This document shows, piece by piece, positions 18,066-26,483 of a DNA stretch of 41,078 nucleotides. This stretch comes from an uncultured Microbacterium sp. Lineage in GTDB: Bacteria; Actinomycetota; Actinomycetes; Actinomycetales; Microbacteriaceae. The notes beneath the pieces were generated by a model. That model saw only the letters and a program-made list of their open reading frames with translations. It was not told the DNA's origin and did no database searches. Every line of letters starts with the position of its first letter. Positions within the stretch are counted from its first letter, which is position 1. The stretch covers positions 1 through 41,078 of the forward strand of contig NZ_CAMFHZ010000025.1 in assembly GCF_945952435.1 (NCBI RefSeq), in the 5' to 3' direction. The position numbers and the translations under genes are program-made.

Positions 18066-19046
18066 TCAGTGCGCGCCGCGGACTCGGTCGGCCGTGCTCG
18101 GCAGGATGCCGGCGTCCTCCAGCACGGCGAGCACCGTGCGGTGCTGGTTGAACGCGTACAGGTGGATCCCGGGGGCGCCGCCGTCGACGAGCTCCCGGAT
18201 GAGGGCGGCGGCGCGGGCGATCCCGATCTCCGTGCGCCCCTCGACCGTCGGCTCGACCTCGAGCGCGATCGAGAGCTCCGCGGGCAGCTCCTCGCCGCTG
18301 AGCTCCAGGACGCGACGCAGGCGCGCGGGGGACGTGATCGGCATGATGCCGGGCAGGATCGGGATCGTCACCCCGGCACGGCGCGCGCGCTCGACGAACG
18401 CGAAGTAGTCGTCCGGGTGGAAGAAGAGCTGGGTGATGGCGAGCGTCGCGCCCGCCGCCTGCTTGGCGAGCAGGGCCTCGACGTCCTGGTGGCGGTAGGT
18501 GGAGCGCGGATGACCGTTGGGATAGGCCGCCACGGCGATGCTCACCCTCTTCCTCGGGGTGACCTGCACGGCGCCGGGAACGCCGGGGATCGGCCGCTCC
18601 TCGTAGGGGGCGCGCTCCGCCTGCGCCCGGTCGATGAGCTGCACGAGCTGCGCCGAGCTCTCCAGGTCGCCGAGGAACGGCTCGCTCTCGTCGAGCGGCG
18701 GATCGCCCCGCAGCGCGAGGAAACTGAGGATCCCCGCGTCGAGGAACTCCCGGATGAGGCGCGACGCGCCGGCATACGTGTTGCCCACGCAGGTCAGGTG
18801 CGCGAGCGGCTCCACGGCGGTGTGCGCGCGGATGTAGCGCAGCACGTCGAGCGACCGTCCGCCCACGGATCCCCCCGCGCCGTAGGTCACCGAGATGAAC
18901 CGGGGAGCGACGGCCGCGAGCTGCTGTATGGTCTCGTGCAGCGCCTCGGCCGGTGCGGAGGTGCGCGGCGGGTACAGCTCGAAGGAGATCGGCACGCGCG
19001 GCACGACGCCCCCGGCGGGGGCGAACGGCGGCGCGTCGAACGACAT
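18066..19046 (-). CDS. metF: 5,10-methylenetetrahydrofolate reductase
   Basis: FAD enzyme reducing methylene-THF to methyl-THF, the methyl donor for MetE. The 326-residue barrel shows ISFELYPPRTSAPAEALHET (with the conserved Glu), FISVTYGAGGS, HLTCVGNTYA, FLALRGDPP and TLAITQLFFHPDDYFAF. The start MSFDAPPFAP (19046) is chosen because AGGAGAG lies just upstream; longer in-frame versions would run into the divergent gene's promoter. No SAM or B12 riboswitch is recognisable in the short upstream gap. Confidence 0.95.
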   Translation of the reverse strand: MSFDAPPFAPAGGVVPRVPISFELYPPRTSAPAEALHETIQQLAAVAPRFISVTYGAGGSVGGRSLDVLRYIRAHTAVEPLAHLTCVGNTYAGASRLIREFLDAGILSFLALRGDPPLDESEPFLGDLESSAQLVQLIDRAQAERAPYEERPIPGVPGAVQVTPRKRVSIAVAAYPNGHPRSTYRHQDVEALLAKQAAGATLAITQLFFHPDDYFAFVERARRAGVTIPILPGIMPITSPARLRRVLELSGEELPAELSIALEVEPTVEGRTEIGIARAAALIRELVDGGAPGIHLYAFNQHRTVLAVLEDAGILPSTADRVRGAH

Positions 19047-19110
19047 GACTCTCCTGGCTGATGGCGGTCTCCCCAACCTAGGCGGCCCGGAGGATGCCCG
19101 CGTTCTGTGT

Positions 19111-19139
19111 TTCACCATGTGTCGCAGGGTCAATACGCT
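19111..19139 (+). promoter_or_regulatory. Promoter of the S9 peptidase gene, leaderless type
   Basis: TTCACC (19111-19116) and TACGCT (19134-19139) are separated by 17 nt, and the -10 box ends 6 nt before the ATG at 19146. No Shine-Dalgarno is present. Confidence 0.5.
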
Positions 19140-19145
19140 CGGTGC

Positions 19146-21044
19146 ATGGCTTCTGCGTACGGCTCCTGGCCCTCCCCCTTCTCCGCCGCCTCACTGGCGA
19201 TCTCCGGCTCCCGGATCGACGGCGCCCGGTACTCCGCCGAGGGGATCTGGTGGAGCGAGTCCGTGCCGGCCGAGCGCGGTCGCATGACCGTGCGCCGACA
19301 GGATCCCGACGGCTCGGTGCACGAGGTGCTGCCCACCCCGTGGAGCGCCCGCTCCCGCGTGCACGAGTACGGCGGGGGCGCCTGGACCGTGACCGACGAC
19401 GGAGCGCTCCTGTTCGTCGACGGTGACAGTCAGCGCGTGCATCGGCTGGCGCCGGGTGCCGACGGCCCGGAGCCGCTGACCGCCGAGGGGCCCCGGTACG
19501 GGGGCCTGCGACGGCAGCAGGGGCGCCTGTTCGCCGTGCGGGAGGATCTGCGCGGGGATCCGCACGAACGGGCGATCGTCGAGATCCCGACCGACGGCTC
19601 CGCCGCCGACGACGACAGCGCGGTGGATCTCCTCGCCCGCGGTCCGGGCTTCTTCGCCCACCCTTCCCTGTCGCCGGACGGCTCCGCACTCGCATTCGTC
19701 CGCTGGGACGAGCGCCGGATGCCGTGGGAGGCGTCTCAGGCGGTCGTCCTCGGGCTCGGATCCGGCACCGACTCCGACTCCGACTCCGACACCGGCTCCG
19801 TGACGACGCTCCCCGGCCGTGCGGCGCTCCAGCCGGAATGGGTGTCGGACGGGGAGGTGCTCCTCGCGAGCGACGACACCGGGCGGTGGAACCTCGTCCG
19901 CGCCGCGCTCGACGGCACGACGACCGTCTTCCCGGCGGCACCGGCCGACACCGGCGGCGGCCTCTGGGTGCTCGGCCAGCGCTGGTTCCGCGTCCTGGAC
20001 GACGGGCGGATCCTCGCCGTCCGCACGGACGGCTCGGACTCCTTGGCGCTTCTGGACCGCGACGGTGCGGAGATCCGTGTCTTCGAGGTGCCGTTCGACG
20101 CCGATCTCAGCATCGAGGACTCCCGCGGATCGCGGGTGCTCGTCACAGGGCAGGGACGGCCGGTCTCCCCCGGGCTGTGGGAGCTCGACACCGACACCGG
20201 GGCTCTGCGCACGATCCGCGGAGGGGCGCCGGCGGATCCGGCGTGGGTGCCGGGGGCGCGTCCGGTGACCTTCGAGGGTCCGCACGGCCCCGTGCACGCG
20301 TTCGACCACGCTCCGGCGAACCCGGAGGCCTCCGGCGAGCCCGGTACCCTCGCGCCCTACGTCGTGCAGGTGCACGGCGGGCCGACGGCGCACGCCGCGG
20401 GCGCGCAGACGGGCTGGATCACCTACTTCACCAGCCGGGGAATCGGGGTACTGGAGGTGAACTACGGCGGATCCACCGGATACGGACGCGCGTATCGTTC
20501 GCGATTGGACGGGCAGTGGGGTGTCGTCGACGTGGACGACGTGCTCGCCGCGGCACGGGGACTGGTCGAGAACGGCATCGCGGATCCGCGGCGCATCGCC
20601 ATCCGCGGCGGATCCGCGGGGGGATGGACGGTGCTGTCGTCGCTCGTGCGGGGCGGGGTGTTCGCCGCGGGGATCGACCGTTACGGCGTCGCCGACCTCC
20701 GCCTGCTCGCGGAGGAGACGCACGACTTCGAGCGCTTCTACCTCGACGGTCTCGTCGGCCCGCTGCCGGAGGCCGACGCCGTCTACGTCGAGCGCTCCCC
20801 GCTGACCCACGCCGCGCGGATCGACGTGCCCGTGCTGATCCTGCAGGGCGAGGACGACACCGTCGTCCCGCCGTCGCAGTCGGCCGCGATCCGCGACGCC
20901 CTGGCGGCCCGAGGCGTCGACCACGAGTACCTGCTCTTCCCCGGCGAGGGGCACGGGTTCCGACAGGCCCAGACGATCGAGGCCGCCGCGGAGGCCGAAG
21001 TGCGCTTCCTCGGACGGGTCTTCGGGTTCGCGTCGCGCCCGTAG
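19146..21044 (+). CDS. S9-family (prolyl oligopeptidase-like) peptidase
   Basis: Serine peptidase or acyl-peptide hydrolase of 632 residues, cytoplasmic (no signal peptide). An N-terminal beta-propeller (about 1-390) is followed by an alpha/beta-hydrolase domain (about 395-630): oxyanion region VQVHGGPTAHA, NYGGSTGYGRAYR, nucleophile Ser near residue 489 in RGGSAGGW, Asp in LQGEDDTVVPPSQ and His in FPGEGHGFRQ. The triad is complete. The ATG at 19146 is supported by the promoter spacing. An in-frame hexanucleotide repeat adds an Asp/Ser run in the propeller (19770-19793). It is convergent with smpB, divergent from metF. Substrate unknown. Confidence 0.9.
   Translation: MASAYGSWPSPFSAASLAISGSRIDGARYSAEGIWWSESVPAERGRMTVRRQDPDGSVHEVLPTPWSARSRVHEYGGGAWTVTDDGALLFVDGDSQRVHRLAPGADGPEPLTAEGPRYGGLRRQQGRLFAVREDLRGDPHERAIVEIPTDGSAADDDSAVDLLARGPGFFAHPSLSPDGSALAFVRWDERRMPWEASQAVVLGLGSGTDSDSDSDTGSVTTLPGRAALQPEWVSDGEVLLASDDTGRWNLVRAALDGTTTVFPAAPADTGGGLWVLGQRWFRVLDDGRILAVRTDGSDSLALLDRDGAEIRVFEVPFDADLSIEDSRGSRVLVTGQGRPVSPGLWELDTDTGALRTIRGGAPADPAWVPGARPVTFEGPHGPVHAFDHAPANPEASGEPGTLAPYVVQVHGGPTAHAAGAQTGWITYFTSRGIGVLEVNYGGSTGYGRAYRSRLDGQWGVVDVDDVLAAARGLVENGIADPRRIAIRGGSAGGWTVLSSLVRGGVFAAGIDRYGVADLRLLAEETHDFERFYLDGLVGPLPEADAVYVERSPLTHAARIDVPVLILQGEDDTVVPPSQSAAIRDALAARGVDHEYLLFPGEGHGFRQAQTIEAAAEAEVRFLGRVFGFASRP
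19770..19793 (+). repeat. In-frame hexanucleotide microsatellite in the S9 peptidase gene
   Basis: Three GACTCC units followed by GACACC, encoding Asp-Ser-Asp-Ser-Asp-Ser-Asp-Thr in a loop of the predicted propeller. The period is a multiple of three, so copy-number change would lengthen or shorten the loop without a frameshift. Confidence 0.8.
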
Positions 21045-21062
21045 GCCGACCGTCGCGTCGGC
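21045..21062. terminator. Short hairpin between S9 peptidase and smpB
   Basis: A 6-bp stem (GCCGAC 21045-21050 with GTCGGC 21057-21062) lies between the convergent stops and touches the smpB stop codon. A weak bidirectional terminator at best. Confidence 0.4.
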
Positions 21063-21538
21063 TACTCCCCCATGCGGTTGCGCAGCCGCATGGCGCGCTC
21101 CGCCTCACGGGAGTCCTGCCGTTCGCGCAGCGCCTGGCGCTTGTCGTACTCGCGCTTGCCCTTCGCGAGCGCGATCTCGACCTTGGCGCGCCCGTCCGAG
21201 AAGTACAGCCGCAGGGGGACGAGCGTGTAGCCGCCGGCGGAGACCGCGTGCGAGAGCTTCGCGATCTCCTCCTTGTGCAGCAGGAGCTTGCGGATCCGCT
21301 TGGCCGAGTGGTTCGTCCAGTGCCCCTGCGAGTACTCCGGGATGTGCACGGCGTCGAGGAACGCCTCGTTGCCCTTGATGAACGCGTATCCGTCCGTCAG
21401 GTTGGCGCGTCCCTGGCGCAGCGACTTCACCTCGGTGCCCGTGAGCACGAGTCCCGCCTCGTACGACTTCTCGAGGTTGTAGTCGTGACGTGCGCGACGA
21501 TTGGTCGCGATGACCTTCTCCCCGCGTTCCCTGGGCAT
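21062..21538 (-). CDS. smpB: SsrA-binding protein SmpB
   Basis: Binds tmRNA and brings it to stalled ribosomes for trans-translation. The 158-residue protein has the family core [33 protein letters not shown] and the basic C-terminal tail [16 protein letters not shown] that enters the mRNA channel. The start MPRERGEKV (21538) follows AGGAG at 7-8 nt; a start 15 nt upstream would overlap the ribosome-binding site. The order prfB-ftsE-ftsX-smpB is a known actinobacterial cluster. The tmRNA gene itself is not in this window. Confidence 0.96.
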   Translation of the reverse strand: MPRERGEKVIATNRRARHDYNLEKSYEAGLVLTGTEVKSLRQGRANLTDGYAFIKGNEAFLDAVHIPEYSQGHWTNHSAKRIRKLLLHKEEIAKLSHAVSAGGYTLVPLRLYFSDGRAKVEIALAKGKREYDKRQALRERQDSREAERAMRLRNRMGE

Positions 21539-21582
21539 GGCTGTCTCCTGCATGTGTCGATGGTGATCCGGCCGAACGGCCA

Positions 21583-21611
21583 GCCCGCCAGTATATACAG
21601 AAGCGGCGGGC
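21583..21611 (-). promoter_or_regulatory. smpB: Promoter and hairpin upstream of smpB
   Basis: The minus strand carries TATACT (21590-21595), a near-ideal -10 about 50 nt before the smpB ATG, in the most AT-rich patch of this region. It sits in the loop of a 7-bp stem (21583-21589 with 21605-21611, GCCCGCC/GGCGGGC) that starts 3 nt after the ftsX stop. It could act as ftsX terminator and smpB promoter at once. Confidence 0.5.
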
Positions 21612-21613
21612 CG

Positions 21614-22528
21614 CTAGGCGCGGAGCCAGCGACGGATCGCGAATCCGGCGCTCAGCGCGGCGAGGACCACACCGATCCCGATGAGGACCGGGACGACCAG
21701 CGCCGCCTCCTGCAGGCCGACCCAGGTCGTGATGAAGGGCACGCGCTTGCTGAGGTAGTCGTGCACGCCGAACTGCACGCCCAGCAGCACCGTCACGCTC
21801 GCCAGCACGGAGCCGATCACGGCGGCGAACACGCCCTCCAGCACGAACGGCGTCTGGATGAAGCGGTTCGATGCGCCCACGAGACGCATGATCCCGATCT
21901 CCCGGCGCCGCGCATAGGCCGACAATCGGATCGTCGTGCCGATCAGGAGCACCGCCGCGATCAGCATGAGCACGGCGATGCCGATCGCGATGTAGGTCGC
22001 CACCGTGAGCGCGTTGAAGAGCGGATCGAGGTACTCCAGCTGGTCCTTGACCTCGTCGACGCCCTTGGCGTTGTGGAACGCCTCGGCGATCACGGACGAC
22101 TGAGTCTGATCCTTGAGGTTGACCTTGAAGACCGCGTTGACCTGGTCGGCGCTGAGCACCCCGGCGTAGTCCTTGCCGACGAGCGTGAGCGTCTCCTTAT
22201 AGGCCTCTTCCGAGGTCTGGAAGCTCATCTTCGCGATGAGCGGCTTGAGGGTGTCGCTGTCGAGCTCGGCCCTGACCGCCTGGATCTGCTCCTCGGTCGC
22301 CGCGCCGTCCGCGCAGCTGGCCGAGGTCGACACCGACGAGCACATGTAGACGGCGACCTGTGCGCGGTCCTGCCAGTAGGCGCGCATCGTCCCGATCTGG
22401 GCCTGCATGAGGATCGCCGCCCCGACGAACGTCAGGGAGACGAACGTGACGAGGACGACCGAGATGACCATCGACGCGTTGCGGCGCAGCCCCGTGAGGG
22501 CCTCGCCCAGAATGAGTCCGAACCTCAT
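21614..22528 (-). CDS. ftsX: Cell division protein FtsX
   Basis: Integral membrane partner of FtsE; the complex activates peptidoglycan hydrolases at the septum. The 304-residue protein has an N-terminal TM (about 20-43), a large extracytoplasmic domain (about 45-175, with two Cys in [14 protein letters not shown] that could form a disulfide) and three C-terminal TMs with the MacB/FtsX-type loop [19 protein letters not shown]. The ATG at 22528 overlaps the ftsE stop (ATGA). An NlpC/P60 hydrolase encoded 2 kb upstream is a possible target; in mycobacteria FtsEX acts with the NlpC/P60 enzyme RipC. Confidence 0.95.
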   Translation of the reverse strand: MRFGLILGEALTGLRRNASMVISVVLVTFVSLTFVGAAILMQAQIGTMRAYWQDRAQVAVYMCSSVSTSASCADGAATEEQIQAVRAELDSDTLKPLIAKMSFQTSEEAYKETLTLVGKDYAGVLSADQVNAVFKVNLKDQTQSSVIAEAFHNAKGVDEVKDQLEYLDPLFNALTVATYIAIGIAVLMLIAAVLLIGTTIRLSAYARRREIGIMRLVGASNRFIQTPFVLEGVFAAVIGSVLASVTVLLGVQFGVHDYLSKRVPFITTWVGLQEAALVVPVLIGIGVVLAALSAGFAIRRWLRA

Positions 22529-23517
22529 GAGACGGGGCCCACTTCCTCGTCGTCGCCTTTGTCGAGGCCGAGCCGGTCTGCGACCCCCAGTTCTGCCAGG
22601 TCCACGGGCGGAACCACGATCGGAGGCGTGGCCGGCCCGCTCTCCTCGGCGGACGGCGCCGCCTGCACGATCGTCTCCGACCGTTCGCCGGGCCCGTCGA
22701 CGACGAGCGCGGAAGCCGCGATCGGCCCCGAGATCGCCGCCTCGGTCTCGCGCTGCACTTCCAGGACGGCCGTGAGCGCGGCGGCCGCGGCGGCCCCGCG
22801 GATCGCCTCCGGCGTCAGCAGCGGCACGTTGGAGGTGTCGCCGTAACCGCCGCCCAGTTCGTCGCGGACGAGCTCGCCGTCGCGCAGCTCGATCACACGG
22901 CGCTGCATCTGGTCGACGAACGCGGCCTCGTGCGTCGCCATCAGCACGGTCGTGCCTCCCGCGTTGATCCGCGCGAGCAGCTGCATGATGTCGACCGAGG
23001 TCGCGGGGTCGAGGTTTCCGGTCGGCTCGTCCGCGAGCACGATCTGCGGACGGTTGACGATGGCGCGCGCGATCGCGACGCGCTGCTGCTCACCACCGGA
23101 CAGTTCGTGCGGGAGACGCTTCTCCTTGCCGCTGAGCCCGACCAGCGCGAGCGCCTCCGGCACCGCCTGCTGGATGAAGCCGCGGGACGATCCGGTGACC
23201 TGCAGCGTGAACGCCACGTTCTGATAGACGGTCTTCGAAGGCAGCAGGCGGAAGTCCTGGAACACGGATCCGATGCTGCGCCGGAAGTACGGCACCTTGC
23301 GGTTCGCGATGGTCTTCAGGTCGCGACCGAGCACGGCGACGCGGCCGGAGGTCGGGGACTCCTCGCGGAGGATGAGCTGGAGGCAGGACGACTTCCCGGA
23401 TCCCGACGCGCCGACGAGGAAGACGAACTCGCCTCGCTGCACCTCGAAATCGACCCCGGACAGCGCGGGGCGCTTCGTCCCGCGATAGCGCTTGGTGACG
23501 TTCTCGAATCGGATCAT
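22525..23517 (-). CDS. ftsE: Cell division ATP-binding protein FtsE with long C-terminal tail
   Basis: Cytoplasmic ATPase of the FtsEX complex. Residues 1-225 are a standard FtsE: Walker [10 protein letters not shown]-loop VFQDFRLLP, signature LSGGEQQR, Walker [14 protein letters not shown] and H-loop ATHEAAF. The remaining ~105 residues are an Ala/Pro/Glu-rich, probably disordered tail ending in an acidic cluster ([10 protein letters not shown]); usual FtsE is 220-230 residues. The start ATG at 23517 is preceded by TAGGCT (TANNNT) 9 nt upstream, so the mRNA may be leaderless or nearly so. It is translationally coupled to ftsX. In relatives prfB lies immediately upstream; here two extra genes separate them. 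Confidence 0.95.
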   Translation of the reverse strand: MIRFENVTKRYRGTKRPALSGVDFEVQRGEFVFLVGASGSGKSSCLQLILREESPTSGRVAVLGRDLKTIANRKVPYFRRSIGSVFQDFRLLPSKTVYQNVAFTLQVTGSSRGFIQQAVPEALALVGLSGKEKRLPHELSGGEQQRVAIARAIVNRPQIVLADEPTGNLDPATSVDIMQLLARINAGGTTVLMATHEAAFVDQMQRRVIELRDGELVRDELGGGYGDTSNVPLLTPEAIRGAAAAAALTAVLEVQRETEAAISGPIAASALVVDGPGERSETIVQAAPSAEESGPATPPIVVPPVDLAELGVADRLGLDKGDDEEVGPVS

Positions 23518-23686
23518 GGCGTGTAGAGCCTAAGCGGGCCTGGCGCGCAGCCCGCGAGCGACACCCGCGCGCCGCGGTTCGGCCCTCGGAGCAGCGACGC
23601 GGCCGTCGGACGCGGTGGCGTCCGACCGACGTATCTGACAATATGCTGAGCAATTGCCCGAATTTAGCTGAACGCTAGGAGAGCTT

Positions 23687-24550
23687 ATGGACGCGCCCGC
23701 AGGGTGGTACGACGACGGTTCCGGACGACAGCGCTGGTGGGACGGCCAGCAGTGGACGGAACAGTACGCCGATGCGGCGACCGACGTTCCCGCGACGCAC
23801 GCCTCGCCGGGCGTCACGGAGACGCCGACTATCCCGGTGACGGACGCCCCGGGAACCACACCACCTGTCTCGGGCGTCTCCGGAAAGGCGAAGGGCCTCG
23901 CGATCGCCGCCCTCGTCGTCGGAATCGTCGCGTTCCTCACCGGACTGGTCCCGGTACTCGGAATCCTTCTCGGGTTGGCCGGCGTCGGCCTCGGAATCTT
24001 CGCCCTGCTTCGGCGCCAGTCGAAGGGTCTCGGCGTCACGGCTATCGTGCTGGCCGGGATCGCGGTTCTGGCCTCGACGGGCATGACGCTGGGGATCGCC
24101 GCGATCGGAACGCACGTGGCATCCACCGCATCCTCCGCCGACGCTGAGCCGGAAGCGACGGTCCCCGCGGAGTCCGCTGTCCCGGTGGAGACGACGACGC
24201 CGTCGCCCGTGGCGACCACCCCTCCCCCCGCCGTGCCCGACGTCCCGGTGGAGTACCGCTCGGCGCTGACGAAGGCCACCCAATATTCGAACATCCTGCA
24301 CATGAGCAAGGCAGGCGTCTATCGACAGCTCACGTCGGAGTACGGCGAGAAGTTCTCCCCGGAGGCGGCCCAGTACGCGATCGACAACGTGAAGGCGGAC
24401 TGGAACGCGAACGCGCTGGCCAAGGCCAAGGACTACCAGTCGCAGATGTCCATGTCGCCCGAAGCGATCCGCGACCAACTCACGAGCGAATACGGCGAGC
24501 AGTTCACGCAGGAAGAAGCCGACTACGCCGTGCAGCACCTGAACGGTTGA
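23687..24550 (+). CDS. DUF2510 membrane protein with Ltp-type C-terminal repeats
   Basis: A 287-residue protein: an N-terminal DUF2510 motif (about 3-26; AGWYDDGSGRQRWWDGQQW), a Thr/Pro linker, two membrane segments (about 70-105 and 112-140), a Pro/Thr-rich linker, and two ~43-residue C-terminal repeats. Each repeat has ALxKAxxY, MS, QLTSEYGE, F and AxYA, matching the host-surface lipoprotein (Ltp) domain. Ltp of Streptococcus prophage TP-J34 blocks DNA injection by other phages; the same domain occurs in many non-phage Gram-positive proteins of unknown role. The ATG at 23687 has AGGAGAG. It lies between ftsE and the NlpC/P60 gene on the opposite strand, interrupting a conserved cluster. Confidence 0.8.
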   Translation: MDAPAGWYDDGSGRQRWWDGQQWTEQYADAATDVPATHASPGVTETPTIPVTDAPGTTPPVSGVSGKAKGLAIAALVVGIVAFLTGLVPVLGILLGLAGVGLGIFALLRRQSKGLGVTAIVLAGIAVLASTGMTLGIAAIGTHVASTASSADAEPEATVPAESAVPVETTTPSPVATTPPPAVPDVPVEYRSALTKATQYSNILHMSKAGVYRQLTSEYGEKFSPEAAQYAIDNVKADWNANALAKAKDYQSQMSMSPEAIRDQLTSEYGEQFTQEEADYAVQHLNG

Positions 24551-24564
24551 TCATGATCGAGCAA

Positions 24565-24610
24565 CCGATCGCGACGGCGACGAGGATGCCATCTCCGCCG
24601 TCGCGATCGG
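24565..24610. terminator. Bidirectional terminator
   Basis: A perfect 15-bp stem, 24565-24579 with 24596-24610, with a 16-nt loop, separates the convergent Ltp-domain gene (stop 24550) and NlpC/P60 gene (stop 24617). Confidence 0.75.
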
Positions 24611-24616
24611 CGACCC

Positions 24617-25255
24617 TCAGAGACGCACGTAGACCGGAGTACCGGAACTGGGCCACGGGGCGTGGTGCTCGACGAAGCGCCCCCAGTCGGGCGAGTCGAT
24701 CACTCCTCCCGCACCGTCGTAGATGCCGATGTGGCGCCCCGGGTACCAGATCAGGTCCCCGGCCCTCGCCTCGCTCGCCGGGATCACCGTGCCCAGTGCG
24801 GCCTGGTAGTCCGCGCCGCGCGGCAGGCTGATCCCGAAGTGCCCGAAGACGTACTGCACGAAGCCGTCGCAGGAGAAGGAGTCGCTCGGATCGTTGCCCA
24901 GGCCGTAGGGCACGACGCCGACGAACTGCGACGCATAGTCGACGACGGCCTCTCCGGAGAACGCCTGCGCGGAGATCGACGACGTCGAGGAGGTCTCCTG
25001 AGCCTCGGACGTCGCCGCGGGCTGTGCGGCGGCCGCCGGCGGCGGAGGCGGCGTGTAGCTTTCGAAGACCGCCCGGGCGACGTCGGGGTGACGCGCCGCG
25101 GACGCGACCGTGTAGGACTGCGGATCCACCACCAGGGAGACGCCGTGACGGGCCGGCACGTCCGACGCCTGGGCCGTGAGGGCGGTCGTCACGGCGAACG
25201 GGACGAGGAAGGCCGTGATCGCGGCCGCCGCGGCCACTCTGCGTGTCGATTCCAT
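24617..25255 (-). CDS. Secreted NlpC/P60-family peptidoglycan hydrolase
   Basis: Cell-wall endopeptidase candidate of 212 residues. A signal peptide (about 1-30, cleavage near AQA-SDV) is followed by a linker with Pro/Ala runs (about 68-95) and the NlpC/P60 domain (about 100-212). The catalytic Cys129 is in SFSCDGFVQYVF and His175 in YPGRHIGIYDG; a third polar residue is likely in VIDSPDWG. The domain is the compact kind that cleaves D-Glu to diamino-acid bonds. The start ATG at 25255 is chosen by the signal peptide. It lies next to ftsEX, whose complex activates such enzymes, so a role in septal wall splitting is plausible. Confidence 0.88.
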   Translation of the reverse strand: MESTRRVAAAAAITAFLVPFAVTTALTAQASDVPARHGVSLVVDPQSYTVASAARHPDVARAVFESYTPPPPPAAAAQPAATSEAQETSSTSSISAQAFSGEAVVDYASQFVGVVPYGLGNDPSDSFSCDGFVQYVFGHFGISLPRGADYQAALGTVIPASEARAGDLIWYPGRHIGIYDGAGGVIDSPDWGRFVEHHAPWPSSGTPVYVRL

Positions 25256-25301
25256 CGGCCGTGACCTTACGCGGCGGAACCGGACATCGGCTGGGAACGA
25301 C

Positions 25302-26414
25302 TCAGTCGTCGTCGTCCTTACGCTTGCGCCAGCGGATACCCGCCGAGATGAAGCCGTCGAGGTCGCCGTCGAAGACGGTCGTCGGGTTCCCCGACTCGAA
25401 CCCGGTGCGAAGATCCTTGACGAGCTGCTGACCGTAGAGGAAGTAGGAGCGCATCTGGTCGCCCCAGCTCGCCGTGATGTTGCCGGCGAGCTCCTTCTTC
25501 TTCGCTGCCTCCTCCTCCTTCTGCAGCAGCAGCAGGCGGGTCTGCAGCACGCGCATCGCCGCGGCGCGGTTCTGGATCTGCGACTTCTCGTTCTGCATCG
25601 ACACGACGATGCCGGTCGGGAGGTGCGTGAGGCGCACGGCGGAGTCGGTCGTGTTCACGGACTGTCCCCCCGGGCCCGAGGAGCGGAAGACGTCGACGCG
25701 GATGTCGCCCTCGGGGATGTCGACCTCGGTCGCCTCCTCCATGAGCGGGATGACCTCGACCGCGGCGAAGGACGTCTGGCGCTTGTCGGCGGATCCGAAC
25801 GGGCTGATCCGTGCCAGGCGATGCGTGCCGGCCTCGACGGAGAGCGTGCCGAACGCGTACGGCGCGTCGACCTCGAACGTCGTCGACTTGATGCCCGCGC
25901 CCTCGGCGTAGGACGTGTCCATGACCTTGACGGGGTACTTGTGGCGCTCGGCCCAGCGGAGGTACATGCGCAGCAGCATCTCGGCGAAGTCCGTGGCGTC
26001 GTCGCCTCCCGCGCCCGAGCGGATCGTGATGATCGCGGCGCGCTCGTCGTACTCGCCGTCGAGGAGGGTCTGCACCTCGAGCTGGTTGATGGTCTCGGTG
26101 AGGGCGGCGAGCTCGGTGCGCGCCTCGGCGGCGGAGTCCTCGTCCTCCATCTCGTTGGCCAGGCCGACGAGGACCTCGAGGTCGTCGAGGCGCTGCTCGA
26201 CCTCGGTGACGCGCTTGAGCTCCGCCTGACGGTGGCTCAGCGCGCTGGTCACCTTCTGCGCCTTCTCCGGATCGTCCCAGAGGTCGGGGGCGCCGGCCTC
26301 CTCGCTGAGACGTTCGATGTCGGCGCGGAGGGAATCGACGTCGACGACCTCGCGGATGTCGCCGAAGGTCTGACGGAGGGCCGCGATTTCGGCGGAGAGA
26401 TCAAGTTCGAGCAT
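25302..26414 (-). CDS. prfB: Peptide chain release factor 2
   Basis: Recognises UGA and UAA stops and triggers peptide release. The 370-residue protein has the tripeptide anticodon Ser-Pro-Phe at 204-206 ([13 protein letters not shown]), which marks RF2, and the catalytic Gly-Gly-Gln at 249-251 ([14 protein letters not shown]). The frame is continuous from the ATG at 26414: there is no in-frame UGA near codon 25 and so no programmed +1 frameshift, as expected for Actinobacteria. GATACT lies 10 nt upstream of the ATG on the minus strand and may be the -10 of a leaderless or short-leader mRNA. Confidence 0.96.
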   Translation of the reverse strand: MLELDLSAEIAALRQTFGDIREVVDVDSLRADIERLSEEAGAPDLWDDPEKAQKVTSALSHRQAELKRVTEVEQRLDDLEVLVGLANEMEDEDSAAEARTELAALTETINQLEVQTLLDGEYDERAAIITIRSGAGGDDATDFAEMLLRMYLRWAERHKYPVKVMDTSYAEGAGIKSTTFEVDAPYAFGTLSVEAGTHRLARISPFGSADKRQTSFAAVEVIPLMEEATEVDIPEGDIRVDVFRSSGPGGQSVNTTDSAVRLTHLPTGIVVSMQNEKSQIQNRAAAMRVLQTRLLLLQKEEEAAKKKELAGNITASWGDQMRSYFLYGQQLVKDLRTGFESGNPTTVFDGDLDGFISAGIRWRKRKDDDD

Positions 26415-26471
26415 GGCAGTCCAGAGTATCGCGCGCGCCGCGGCCGTGGCGAACCGGCTCCTCCGCGGGAC

Positions 26472-26477
26472 TACCGT
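26472..26477 (+). promoter_or_regulatory. -10 box of a leaderless MFS gene promoter
   Basis: TACCGT (TANNNT) ends 6 nt before the GTG start at 26484. The intervening GGGAG is too close to the start to work as a Shine-Dalgarno. Confidence 0.45.
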
Positions 26478-26483
26478 GGGAGC

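Noticed and set aside
19047..19145. SAM or cobalamin riboswitch for metF-metE
   Set aside because: The gap is only 99 nt, shared with a divergent promoter, and no riboswitch core is recognisable.
26330..26414. Programmed +1 frameshift in prfB
   Set aside because: The frame is continuous from the ATG; no UGA near codon 25.
25176..26483. Upstream extension of the MFS frame
   Set aside because: The open frame runs antisense through prfB; MFS coding character starts at the GTG at 26484.
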